Assembly: GCF_900582625.1 (NCBI RefSeq)
Contig: NZ_UTIQ01000084.1
Coordinates: 1 to 64,000, forward strand
Source: Pseudomonas viridiflava
GTDB taxonomy: Bacteria > Pseudomonadota > Gammaproteobacteria > Pseudomonadales > Pseudomonadaceae
Direction: 5' to 3'
DNA length: 64,000 nucleotides
In this document: positions 36,563 to 45,329 of the stretch, piece after piece
How the letters are laid out: every line of letters starts with the position of its first letter
Position numbering within the stretch: position 1 is the first letter of the stretch
Made by a program: the position numbers and the translations under genes
Notes under the pieces: generated by a model
What the model was told of the DNA's origin: nothing
Seen by the model: only the letters and a program-made list of their open reading frames with translations
Databases searched by the model: none

Positions 36563-37764
36563 CCGCCTACCTCAATGCCCTGGGCCTGCTGTGCGCCCTG
36601 GGCAATGACAAACACCACGTCGCTGAGCGCCTGTTCGCCGGCGACACCGATGGCATGCAGGTGCAAGCCGGCTGGGTGCCTGAGCGCCCGCTGCCCGTGG
36701 GCGCGGTCAACGCCGAGCTGCCCGCCATTGCCGGCGCCCACCGCGCCTACCAGACCCGCAATAACCAACTGCTGCTGGCGGCCGCTGAGCAAATCGACGT
36801 GGACATTCAGCAAGCCATCGCCCGTTACGGTCATGGCCGCATCGGCGTGGTGCTCGGCACCAGCACCTCGGGCATCGATGAAGCGACCCAGAGCATTCGC
36901 ACGTTCCTGCAAGAAGGCGCATTCCCGGCGGACTACCACTACGGTCAGCAAGAACTCTCGGCGCCGGCAGAATTTCTGGCTGCGCACTATCAACTAGCCG
37001 GCCCGACCTACGTCATTTCGACCGCCTGCACCTCCAGCGCCCGCGCCTTGCTCAGCGCCCGGCGCTTGCTGCAAAGCGGCCTGTGCGACGCGGTGCTGTG
37101 CGGCGGTGTGGACTCGTTGTGCCAACTGACGCTTAACGGCTTCGGCTCGCTGGAAGCGCTGTCGGATGAACGCTGCAATCCGTTCTCGCGCAACCGTTCT
37201 GGTATCAATATCGGCGAAGCGGCGGCGTTGTTTCTGATGACCCGCGACGCCGGCGTCGGCACCGAATCCATCGCCCTGCTGGGCGCTGCCGCCAACTGCG
37301 ACGCTCACCATATTTCCGCTCCCGACCCACAAGGGCGCGGCGCCGAACAGGTGATGCGCCGGGCCCTGGTCAACGCCGGTTTGGGCGCAGACGACATCGC
37401 CTACCTGAACCTGCACGGCACCGCCACGCAGCACAACGACGCCATGGAAAGCCTGGCCGTATCGGCAGTGTTCCCCAACGGCGTGCCGTGTTCCTCCAGC
37501 AAACCCATGACCGGCCATACCCTTGGCGCGGCCGGCGCGCTGGAAGCCGCCTTCTGCTGGTTGAGCCTGAACGCCAAGCGCCTGCCGCCGCACATTTGGG
37601 ATGGCCAGCGCGATGAGCAACTGCCCGCCCTTACGTTTACAGACGCCAGCTCAAGCCTGGAACGCCCAGGCCCACAGCGCCTGATGAGCAATTCCTTCGC
37701 CTTTGGCGGCAACAACATCAGCTTGATTCTGGGCACCACGCCGACCGCTCAGGTGCGCCCATGA
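36559..37764 (+). CDS. Beta-ketoacyl-ACP synthase 1 (aryl-polyene cluster)
   Basis: This 401-aa KAS I/II-type enzyme has the Cys-His-His triad: Cys157 in 'ISTACTSSARAL', His in 'LNLHGTATQHND' and His in 'PMTGHTLGAAGAL'. It extends the polyene chain by two carbons from malonyl-ACP, presumably together with the chain-length-factor-like protein. Length and motifs are complete. Its ATG overlaps the lipoprotein stop. Confidence 0.93.
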   Translation: MTAYLNALGLLCALGNDKHHVAERLFAGDTDGMQVQAGWVPERPLPVGAVNAELPAIAGAHRAYQTRNNQLLLAAAEQIDVDIQQAIARYGHGRIGVVLGTSTSGIDEATQSIRTFLQEGAFPADYHYGQQELSAPAEFLAAHYQLAGPTYVISTACTSSARALLSARRLLQSGLCDAVLCGGVDSLCQLTLNGFGSLEALSDERCNPFSRNRSGINIGEAAALFLMTRDAGVGTESIALLGAAANCDAHHISAPDPQGRGAEQVMRRALVNAGLGADDIAYLNLHGTATQHNDAMESLAVSAVFPNGVPCSSSKPMTGHTLGAAGALEAAFCWLSLNAKRLPPHIWDGQRDEQLPALTFTDASSSLERPGPQRLMSNSFAFGGNNISLILGTTPTAQVRP

Positions 37765-38216
37765 ACGTCTGGCCTATCGCTGAGCTGGTGCCCCACGCCG
37801 CCGACATGATTCTGGTGGACGAAGTGCTGAGCTTCGCCGACGAAGACGTGCACACCCGCCTGGTCGTGCGCGCCGGTGGCTTGTTCAGCCAGGCCGATGG
37901 CAGCCTGCCGGCGTGGGTCGGCATTGAGCTGATGGCGCAAAGCGTGGCGGCGTTTGCCGGCTGCCAGGCGCGTCAGGCTGGCCTGCCAGTGGAGCTGGGT
38001 TTCCTGCTCGGCACGCGCAATTACCAATGCAACGTCGAGGCCTTTCCCCTCGGCGCCGAGCTGCACATTCACGCCCTGCGCTCGTTGCAAGACGACAACG
38101 GCATGGGCGTTTTCGAATGCAACCTGACCGGCCCGGGCATTCACGCCCACGCGCGCCTCAATGTTTTCCGCCCGCCCCACGTGGCCAGCTATCTGGAAGA
38201 ACCTGCACATGACTGA
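37761..38216 (+). CDS. Hotdog-fold 3-hydroxyacyl-ACP dehydratase (ApeP type)
   Basis: This 151-aa protein begins 'MNVWPIAELVPHAADMILVD', as in ApeP-like dehydratases, and has the helix 'WVGIELMAQSVAAFAGCQAR' holding the catalytic acid. It likely works with the C-terminal domain of the ligase fusion as a dehydratase pair for iterative polyene formation. It overlaps the ketosynthase stop and the ketoreductase start. Confidence 0.88.
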   Translation: MNVWPIAELVPHAADMILVDEVLSFADEDVHTRLVVRAGGLFSQADGSLPAWVGIELMAQSVAAFAGCQARQAGLPVELGFLLGTRNYQCNVEAFPLGAELHIHALRSLQDDNGMGVFECNLTGPGIHAHARLNVFRPPHVASYLEEPAHD

Positions 38217-38937
38217 CACCATTCTCGTCACCGGCTCCAGCCGTGGTATCGGCCGCGCCATCGCCTTGCGCCTGGCCCGCGCCGGCTTCGACTTGGTGCT
38301 GCATTGCCGCAGTGGCCGCGCCGAAGCAGAAACCGTGCAGGCAGAAATCGTCGCCCTCGGCCAGCAGGCACGCATTCTGCAATTCGATGTGGCCGAGCGC
38401 GCCGCGTGCCGGGAAATTCTTGAAGCGGATGTCGAAGCCCACGGCGCCTATTACGGCGTGGTGTGCAATGCCGGCCTGACCCGCGACGGCGCCTTTCCGG
38501 CCTTGAGCGAAGAGGACTGGGATGTGGTGCTGCGCACCAATCTGGACGGTTTCTACAACATCCTGCACCCGTTGGTCATGCCGATGGTTCGCCGACGCAA
38601 ACCGGGACGTATTGTCTGCATCACCTCGGTGTCCGGCATGATCGGCAACCGTGGCCAGGTCAACTACAGCGCCTCGAAAGCCGGCGTGATCGGCGCGGCG
38701 AAAGCGCTGGCGGTTGAGCTGGGCAAACGCAAAATTACCGTCAACTGCGTGGCCCCCGGTTTGATCGACACGGCCATGCTCGATGACGATCTGCCGATTG
38801 AAGAAATGATGAAGATGATCCCCGCCCAACGCATGGGCACCCCGGAAGAAGTGGCTGGCGCGGTGAATTTCCTGATGTCGGACGAAGCCGCCTACATCAC
38901 CCGCCAGGTGCTCGCGGTCAATGGAGGCCTGTGCTGA
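38209..38937 (+). CDS. 3-oxoacyl-ACP ketoreductase (FabG type, aryl-polyene cluster)
   Basis: This 242-aa SDR has the NADPH motif 'VTGSSRGIGRAIA' and the Ser-Tyr-Lys triad in 'ITSVSG...YSASKAG'. It reduces the beta-keto group in each elongation cycle. It ends in TGATG coupling with the second ketosynthase. Confidence 0.94.
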   Translation: MTDTILVTGSSRGIGRAIALRLARAGFDLVLHCRSGRAEAETVQAEIVALGQQARILQFDVAERAACREILEADVEAHGAYYGVVCNAGLTRDGAFPALSEEDWDVVLRTNLDGFYNILHPLVMPMVRRRKPGRIVCITSVSGMIGNRGQVNYSASKAGVIGAAKALAVELGKRKITVNCVAPGLIDTAMLDDDLPIEEMMKMIPAQRMGTPEEVAGAVNFLMSDEAAYITRQVLAVNGGLC

Positions 38938-40163
38938 TGAAACGCGTGGTAGTTACCGGCATGGCCGGCATCACATCCCTTGGCAGTGACTGGGCCAGCA
39001 TCGAAGCCAACTTCAGCGCCAACAAAAGCGGCATTCGCCGTATGCATGAGTGGGATCGCTTCGCCGAACTGAACACCCGTCTGGCCGGCCCCATCGACGA
39101 TTTCGTGGTGCCTAAAACCTGGAACCGCAAACAACTGCGCAGCATGGGCCGGGTGTCGCGCCTGGTGGTGCTGGCCGCTCAAAAAGCGCTGGGCAATGCC
39201 GGCCTGCTCGACGACGAAAGCATTCGCGACGGCCGCATGGGCGTGGCGTGCGGCTCGTCTACCGGCAGCACCGAGGAAATCAAAGCGTTCGGCAATATGC
39301 TGCTCAACTCGGTGGCCGACGGCCTCAACGCCAACTCGTACATCCGCATGATGCCGCACACCACGGCGGCCAATATCAGCATTTTCTTCGGCCTCAAGGG
39401 CCGTCTGATTCCCACGTCCAGCGCCTGCACCAGCGGCAGCCAAGGCATTGGTTATGCCTACGAGGCCATCAAGTTTGGCCGTCTGCCGATGATGCTGGCC
39501 GGCGGCGCCGAAGAGCTGTGCCCGACCGAAGCCATGGTGTTCGACGCGCTGTACGCCACCAGCCTGAAGAACGATGCCCCGCACACCTCGCCGCGCCCTT
39601 ACGACAGCGGCCGCGACGGGCTGGTGATCGGTGAAGGTGCCGGCATGTTGGTGCTTGAAGAACTGGAACACGCCAAAGCGCGTGGCGCGACGATTTACGC
39701 CGAGATCGTCGGCTTCGGCTGCAACGCCGACGGCCAGCACGCCACCAAGCCGGAACAGGTGACCATGCGCGGCGCCATGGAACTGGCTCTGCAAGACGCT
39801 GGTTTGGACCCGCACGCCATCGGCTACGTGAACGGTCACGGCACCGCCACCGAACAAGGCGACATCGCCGAAACCCACGCCACCGCCAGCCTGTTCGGCT
39901 CGGGCATGGCCATCAGCTCGCAAAAAAGCTACCTGGGTCACACCTTGGGCGCGTGTGGGGCACTGGAGTCATGGTTCAGCATCGAAATGCTCAACAGCGA
40001 CCGTTATATCCACACCCTGAACCTGGACAACATCGACCCGCAGTGCGCGGACCTCGACTACCTGCGCGGCGAGCCGCGGCAGATGAACAATGAATTCGTG
40101 ATGAACAACAATTTCGCCTTCGGTGGGGTCAATACCTCGCTGATCTTCCGCCGCTGGCGCTGA
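38937..40163 (+). CDS. Beta-ketoacyl-ACP synthase 2 (aryl-polyene cluster, FabF type)
   Basis: This 408-aa enzyme has Cys164 in 'TSSACTSGSQG', His in 'VNGHGTATEQGD' and His in 'YLGHTLGACGAL'. It differs clearly from the first ketosynthase and may start the chain or act as the second elongation enzyme. It is the last enzyme gene of the 18-kb operon. I chose the ATG at 38937; a GTG two codons earlier is less likely. Confidence 0.93.
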   Translation: MKRVVVTGMAGITSLGSDWASIEANFSANKSGIRRMHEWDRFAELNTRLAGPIDDFVVPKTWNRKQLRSMGRVSRLVVLAAQKALGNAGLLDDESIRDGRMGVACGSSTGSTEEIKAFGNMLLNSVADGLNANSYIRMMPHTTAANISIFFGLKGRLIPTSSACTSGSQGIGYAYEAIKFGRLPMMLAGGAEELCPTEAMVFDALYATSLKNDAPHTSPRPYDSGRDGLVIGEGAGMLVLEELEHAKARGATIYAEIVGFGCNADGQHATKPEQVTMRGAMELALQDAGLDPHAIGYVNGHGTATEQGDIAETHATASLFGSGMAISSQKSYLGHTLGACGALESWFSIEMLNSDRYIHTLNLDNIDPQCADLDYLRGEPRQMNNEFVMNNNFAFGGVNTSLIFRRWR

Positions 40164-40205
40164 CAGAACCGACCGACCTACCCCACCGCCGTCAAGGAGA
40201 CGACT

Positions 40206-40649
40206 ATGCACTTGAAAAGCCTCACCGCCGCAGCCCTGCTTCTGGCCGCTATTCCCGGCATCAGCCAGGCGCGCGACACCACGCACTACTTGCCACTGGA
40301 AACCGCGATCGCTCAGGCGACCGCTGCCGGCAAGCTGGATGGCTCGGTAAAGTTCTACATGGCAGGGCAGAAGCCCGCTGGCAAAGTGAACGTGATCAAC
40401 CCACAGATCACCACCAACCAGAAGACCAACGCTTTCAACAAGTCTGACGAAGAAGCCTGCGCCTGGGCCATGCAATCGGCCATCATCAAACTGGCCAACG
40501 CCGCCAAGGCAGCCGGCGCCAATGCGGTGATCGAAATCGCCAGCAACTACAAAGGCGTTGAATACAAAAACCCGCAGAACTACGAATGCCACGCTGGCGC
40601 CATCATGGCCGGCGTTGCGTTGAAAGCGCAGTTGGCTTCGGTTAAGTAA
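40206..40649 (+). CDS. Small exported protein of the YbjQ-like type
   Basis: This 147-aa protein has a signal peptide (residues 1-21, ending SQA-R) and the segment 'AAKAAGANAVIEIASNYKG', which resembles the strand-turn of YbjQ/heavy-metal-binding domains. Two cysteines ('EEACAWAM' and 'NYECHAG') could form a disulfide in the periplasm. Homologues are sometimes labelled 'excinuclease ATPase subunit', which its size and secretion do not support. It follows the last ketosynthase by 42 bases with an AAGGAGA ribosome site and is followed by a terminator, so it closes the operon. Confidence 0.75.
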   Translation: MHLKSLTAAALLLAAIPGISQARDTTHYLPLETAIAQATAAGKLDGSVKFYMAGQKPAGKVNVINPQITTNQKTNAFNKSDEEACAWAMQSAIIKLANAAKAAGANAVIEIASNYKGVEYKNPQNYECHAGAIMAGVALKAQLASVK

Positions 40650-40654
40650 GCCCA

Positions 40655-40690
40655 CGTGTCACGGCTGAAAAGCCGTGACACGCTTTTGCG
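40655..40690 (+). terminator. Terminator of the aryl-polyene operon
   Basis: A 12-bp perfect stem CGTGTCACGGCT / AGCCGTGACACG with a GAAA tetraloop is followed by CTTTTG, directly after the stop of the last gene. Confidence 0.85.
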
Positions 40691-40755
40691 CGTTCGCGCT
40701 CGGCTTGAGATTCGCGATGCAGAATCTCGGATGAGTCTTTGGTCTTCAGTCAGAC

Positions 40756-41673
40756 CTATGCAAATCGTCGGTCGGCCTGCAACGCGGCCGCCTCCCGCGT
40801 CACCTGCTCAACAAAGGCCAAGGCCAGCGGCGCTTGCTGATCCTTACGTACCACCAGCCACACCGCACTGGTGGCGCCTTCATCGAGCAACGTCCGATAC
40901 AGCACGCCATCCACCCGCGTGCGCCGGAACGATGCCGGCAACATCGACACCCCCAACCCTGCTGACACCAAGCCGATGATGGTCATGGCCTCACTCGCCT
41001 CCTGGGCGATGCGTGGGCTGAACCCGGCGTTGCGTGCCAAGCCAATCAGCTGGTCATACAGGCCGGTACCGTAACTGCGCGGGAAAAACACAAAGGGCTC
41101 ATCGGCCAACGCGGCAATGGAAATGCCTTCGTCGCTTCCCTGTGCCAACGGATGATCCGCGCGCAGCACCGCCACCAGCGGGTCGCGAAACAGTTCGACG
41201 GCGGTGATGGTATCGGGCAACGCAAACGGGCGAATCACGCCGACCTGCACGGTCTCCTCCAACAGCGCCTCAATCACCACGCGGCTGCTCATTTCCCGCA
41301 GGCTCAGGTGCACGTCCGGGTGGGCTTGGCGGAACGCGAGGATGCTGCGCGGGATGGTCGAAGTGAAGGGCGCCGACGCGGTAAAGCCGACATTCAGCTC
41401 GCCGATTTCGCCCTGCTGGGCGCGGCGGGCGATCTGCGTGGCCTTTTCGACATGGGCGAGAATCTGTCGGGTTTCATCGAGAAACAGGCGGCCCGCTTCG
41501 GTCAGTTCAACCCGGCGATTGGTGCGTTCAAACAACCGCGCGCCGATCTCTTCTTCCAATGCTTGAATCTGCTGGCTAAGCGGCGGCTGGGAAATGCCCA
41601 GTTGCTCGGCGGCACGGCCGAAATGCAGCTCTTCGGCAACCGCGACGAAGTAGCGTAAGTGGCGCAATTCCAT
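40756..41673 (-). CDS. LysR-family transcriptional regulator
   Basis: This 305-aa protein has the N-terminal winged HTH ('FGRAAEQLGISQPPLSQQIQ') and a C-terminal effector domain of the BenM/CatM-like subgroup. It is divergent from the MFS transporter gene with 117 bases between, the normal layout of a LysR regulator and its target. A CAATATATTG palindrome at 41724-41733 is a candidate site. The effector is unknown. Confidence 0.9.
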   Translation of the reverse strand: MELRHLRYFVAVAEELHFGRAAEQLGISQPPLSQQIQALEEEIGARLFERTNRRVELTEAGRLFLDETRQILAHVEKATQIARRAQQGEIGELNVGFTASAPFTSTIPRSILAFRQAHPDVHLSLREMSSRVVIEALLEETVQVGVIRPFALPDTITAVELFRDPLVAVLRADHPLAQGSDEGISIAALADEPFVFFPRSYGTGLYDQLIGLARNAGFSPRIAQEASEAMTIIGLVSAGLGVSMLPASFRRTRVDGVLYRTLLDEGATSAVWLVVRKDQQAPLALAFVEQVTREAAALQADRRFA

Positions 41674-41790
41674 GGGCAGTCTCCGCAGACGATTAGGTCG
41701 TTAAACAGATCAAACGACACGAACAATATATTGGAGATAATAAACTGCGATTACTATTCTGTGCGCACTGCTCTTGTTCACGAGGTCTCT

Positions 41791-43068
41791 GTGCGCCCTT
41801 CCGCTTCCCCTGCCCTGCTCGATGCCGCCCGCGATGCGGCGGCCGACGTTGTGAGCACGGTTGAACAAACCGAAGCCTTTATCGAAAAAGGCACCCCGCA
41901 ATTTGTTCGCACCTCGCTGGCCTTGTTTGCCGGTGGTTTCGCCACCTTTGCCTTGCTGTACAGCGTGCAGCCGTTGATGCCGGTGCTGTCTGCCGAGTTT
42001 GACCTTAACGCCGCGCAGAGCAGCTTGGTGCTGTCGATCTCGACCATCATGATGGCCATCGGACTGCTCATCACCGGGCCGATTTCCGACGCCCTTGGCC
42101 GCAAGCAGATCATGGTGATTTCCCTGCTGTCGGCCGCCCTCTTCACCCTGGCCAGTGCGTGCATGCCGACCTGGCACGGCGTGCTGCTGATGCGCGGGTT
42201 GCTCGGTTTGTCATTGAGCGGGTTGGCGGCAGTGGGCATGACTTACCTGAGCGAAGAAATTCATCCGCGCTTTATTGGTTTGTCGATGGGCTTGTACGTC
42301 AGCGGCAATGCCATTGGCGGCATGAGCGGGCGGTTGATCGCGGGGGTGCTGGTGGACTTCGTGAACTGGCGCGTTGCTATCGGTTCGCTGGGCGCCCTGG
42401 CACTGCTCGGCGCCTTGCTGTTCTGGCGCATCTTGCCGGAGTCGAAACACTTTCGCGCCACGCCGCTGAACCTGAAAAACCTGATCGGTAACTACGGCAT
42501 GCACCTGCGCGACGCCGGGTTGCCGTGGCTGTTTCTTGAAGCATTTCTGCTCATGGGCGCGTTCGTGACGCTGTTTAACTACATCGGCTACCGGCTGCTT
42601 GGCGAGCCGTACCACATGAGCCAGGCGGTGGTCGGCTTGCTCTCGGCGGTGTACCTCGCGGGCATCTATAGCTCGGCGTGGGTCGGTTCGCTGGCCGACA
42701 AACTCGGGCGGCGCAAAGTGCTGTGGGCAGTCATCGTACTGATGCTCGCCGGCTTGCTGCTCACCCTGCTGCCGCAAGTGCCGGTGATCGTGGTTGGCAT
42801 GCTGCTGTTCACCTTCGGCTTCTTCGCCGCCCACTCGGTGGCGAGCAGTTGGATTGGCCGGCGCGCGTTTGTAGCCAAGGGGCAGGCCTCGTCGATGTAC
42901 TTGTTCTGCTACTACCTGGGCTCAAGCGTCGCCGGCACATTAGGTGGCGTGTTCTGGCACCACTTTGGCTGGTTGGGCGTTGGCGTGTTTATCGGCGCGT
43001 TGCTGGTGGGCGCGCTGGCGGTTTCGGTGCGTTTGGCGCGGTTGCCAGTGTTGCCGGCAAATGCCTGA
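41791..43068 (+). CDS. MFS transporter (YnfM-like)
   Basis: This 425-aa protein has a 45-residue hydrophilic N-terminus and 12 hydrophobic helices. The MFS motif A appears twice, as 'GPISDALGRKQIM' and 'GSLADKLGRRKVL'. It resembles drug or aromatic-acid exporters of the DHA1 type. The GTG at 41791 has GAGGTC 4 bases upstream, which decides the start over a GTG at 41761. Likely induced by the divergent LysR protein. Confidence 0.87.
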   Translation: MRPSASPALLDAARDAAADVVSTVEQTEAFIEKGTPQFVRTSLALFAGGFATFALLYSVQPLMPVLSAEFDLNAAQSSLVLSISTIMMAIGLLITGPISDALGRKQIMVISLLSAALFTLASACMPTWHGVLLMRGLLGLSLSGLAAVGMTYLSEEIHPRFIGLSMGLYVSGNAIGGMSGRLIAGVLVDFVNWRVAIGSLGALALLGALLFWRILPESKHFRATPLNLKNLIGNYGMHLRDAGLPWLFLEAFLLMGAFVTLFNYIGYRLLGEPYHMSQAVVGLLSAVYLAGIYSSAWVGSLADKLGRRKVLWAVIVLMLAGLLLTLLPQVPVIVVGMLLFTFGFFAAHSVASSWIGRRAFVAKGQASSMYLFCYYLGSSVAGTLGGVFWHHFGWLGVGVFIGALLVGALAVSVRLARLPVLPANA

Positions 43069-43083
43069 TCCATCGGGGCTTTT

Positions 43084-43165
43084 GTAGGAGCCAGCTTGCT
43101 GGCGAACCGTGGCAAAGGCAGTCGCAACCGTTGCTTCCAGGATTCGCCAGCAAGCTGGCTCCTAC
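43084..43165. repeat. REP-type inverted repeat
   Basis: The 23-bp arms 43084-43106 (GTAGGAGCCAGCTTGCTGGC...) and 43143-43165 are exact reverse complements around a 36-base centre. This is the 'GTAGGAGC-nAGCTTGCTnGCGA' REP class common in the P. fluorescens group. It sits between the convergent MFS and AsmA genes and may also end transcription. Confidence 0.9.
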
Positions 43166-43168
43166 CGG

Positions 43169-45235
43169 CTAGCGAAGCTTGCCGGCCTTCATCTTCTCCA
43201 GCAGCGGTGCGCATTCGTTCACTTGATCGCCGCCGCCGCTCGGCACCACCAACGCCACCAACCCGGCCACCGGCGCAACGATGGCGCCCAATGCCAACAT
43301 GCCTGCGCCACGGGCCAGCAGCGGCACGGTTTTCACGCCAGCGTTGGGGCTTTTGAACGGCCCGTTTACGTACAACGGCGAACGCAGGGAAATAACGCGC
43401 ACGCCTTTGGATTGCGGGTCGATGGTCAGGTCCAGTTGTTCGGTCTTGAAGTTGGCCGTGCCATCGACATGGATCAGCGCGTTCTCGGTGTCGAACACCA
43501 CCAGGCGCGTGGTCAGCAGGCCGTCTTTGACGCCGGTGTCGGCAGCGGCGCAATTGATGCGCACGTCTTTGTCGCCGAACAGTTTGCCGACCACGTAGTT
43601 GCCGACATTCAAGCCCGCCAGTTCCATCAGCTCACGGCTGACGGCGCCGTCATTGATCAACATGCGCACATCGCCGCTGGCCGTGCCCAGCAAGGCCGCC
43701 ACGGAGTTGCCGGTGCCGCTGATGTCGACGTCGCCTTGCAGCACGCCGAAGCTGGTTTGCAGCGGTGCGAAGGTGGGAAAAAGCTCTTTGAGTTTGAAGT
43801 TGCGCGCGCTCAGCTTCGCTTTGCCTTGCATCGGCGTCTGGCTGCCGTCGAGGCGGATGGTGGCGTTCAATTGGCCACCCGCCACGCCGAAGCGCAGGGG
43901 TTCCAGACTGAGTCTGCCGTCGTCGAGTAGCACGTGCGCGTTGAGGTCAGTGAAGGGCAGTTTTTCGCTGTGGACGATGCGCTTGCCGGTGAAGTTGACG
44001 TCGGCGTCCATGTCGCGCCAGCGCGCGGTGCGGAATTCTTCCACGGGCAGCACTTTGTCGTTCGGCTGTTTGCTGGTGACGCCTCGGGCTTTCTGCTCGG
44101 ATTTGGAGTCCGCGCCAATCAGCGGCGCCAGGTCGGCGAACCGCAATTGGTTGGAGGTTAAGGCGCCGCTGAGCTTGGGCCGTGGCTGACCGGCGACGTA
44201 GCTGAGATCGCCGTGGATGTCGCTGTCGCCAATCGAGCCGTTGAACTGTTCGTAGTGAAACTGCATGCCGGCAGGGTCGCGCAATTGGGCGCGCAAGTGC
44301 CCGTCGGTGGCAAACGGCGGCGTTTCCGGCAAGGTCACGCCCGTTAGCGGATACAGGTTGCCGAGGCTGGTGCCGGCCAGTTGCAGACGCAGGTCGAGCG
44401 CACCGAAATTTTTCGGGTCGGTGAGCGTGCCGGCCAAGGCCACTTTGGTGCTGCCAATTTGCACGCTGGCTTGCACGGGGAATGGCTGGCGGCTGTCTTG
44501 CAGCGCCAGCAATCCGCCGACCTTGCCGGAGCCATTGAGTGGCTGGCCTTTGTACTGACCCTTGAGCGTCCAACCAAACGCGTAGTCCTGCGGTGTCGCC
44601 TCGGGCTGAGCCGCTTTGTCGGTGCCTGGCTTGTTGACGATGTCGGTGAACGGCACCGGTTTGCCCAACGGGTCGATCACCAGCTGCACCTGGGTTTTCA
44701 GGCTCTGATCGTTAACCTCAACCTGGCCTTTATCGAAGCCAATGGCGCCGATGTCGACCACCCACGGCGACTCCGATGGCGGCTCGTTGGGGTCGCTGGG
44801 TTTGAGGGTGAAGGTCCAGTTGTTGCGCCCGTCGGCGAGGCGCTCAAGGCTGGCAGTCGGGCCGGTCAGATCGATACGCGGGATGCTCACGGTGCGCCAG
44901 ATTAGCGGCAGCGGTGCCAGGCGAAACTCCACGCGCTGCAGGCTGACCATCTGCGGCGCCTTGGCCCACTCGGTGTTGCCGAGGGTGATGTCTTCGGCGG
45001 AAAAATGCGGCCAGGGCAGCCAGGCGCGCCATCCGCCTTCTTCCGGCTCCCTCGCCCACACCACCGCAAGGTTGCCGTTAATCGCGAACGGTCGGCCGAG
45101 CTGTTCGCTGACGGTGTCGTTGAGGCGCGGCTTTATGCGGTTCCAGTCGAAGGTGGCGATTATCACCAGCGCAATGGCAATTACCGCGAAGAAAATAGCC
45201 AGAAACCACAGCAACACTTTACGGGCCAACCTCAT
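43169..45235 (-). CDS. AsmA-family inner-membrane protein
   Basis: This 688-aa protein has an N-terminal membrane anchor (residues about 6-28) and a long beta-rich periplasmic body with the AsmA N-terminal domain ('IATFDWNRIKPRLND') and C-terminal AsmA-like domain ('LRFGVAGGQLNATIRLDG'). AsmA-family proteins are bridge-like lipid carriers between the two membranes. It may link to the adjacent desaturase genes in membrane homeostasis, but it is separated by about 95 bases. The ATG at 45235 is preferred; a GTG at 45244 is possible. Confidence 0.87.
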   Translation of the reverse strand: MRLARKVLLWFLAIFFAVIAIALVIIATFDWNRIKPRLNDTVSEQLGRPFAINGNLAVVWAREPEEGGWRAWLPWPHFSAEDITLGNTEWAKAPQMVSLQRVEFRLAPLPLIWRTVSIPRIDLTGPTASLERLADGRNNWTFTLKPSDPNEPPSESPWVVDIGAIGFDKGQVEVNDQSLKTQVQLVIDPLGKPVPFTDIVNKPGTDKAAQPEATPQDYAFGWTLKGQYKGQPLNGSGKVGGLLALQDSRQPFPVQASVQIGSTKVALAGTLTDPKNFGALDLRLQLAGTSLGNLYPLTGVTLPETPPFATDGHLRAQLRDPAGMQFHYEQFNGSIGDSDIHGDLSYVAGQPRPKLSGALTSNQLRFADLAPLIGADSKSEQKARGVTSKQPNDKVLPVEEFRTARWRDMDADVNFTGKRIVHSEKLPFTDLNAHVLLDDGRLSLEPLRFGVAGGQLNATIRLDGSQTPMQGKAKLSARNFKLKELFPTFAPLQTSFGVLQGDVDISGTGNSVAALLGTASGDVRMLINDGAVSRELMELAGLNVGNYVVGKLFGDKDVRINCAAADTGVKDGLLTTRLVVFDTENALIHVDGTANFKTEQLDLTIDPQSKGVRVISLRSPLYVNGPFKSPNAGVKTVPLLARGAGMLALGAIVAPVAGLVALVVPSGGGDQVNECAPLLEKMKAGKLR

Positions 45236-45329
45236 CCCTACCACTCCATAAACCGCAGCCCGTGGCGAACTGCGGGGGGCCGTCTTATAGAGGTATCGAC
45301 GGTTTGATGGCGAAATGATTCAACCGCCG

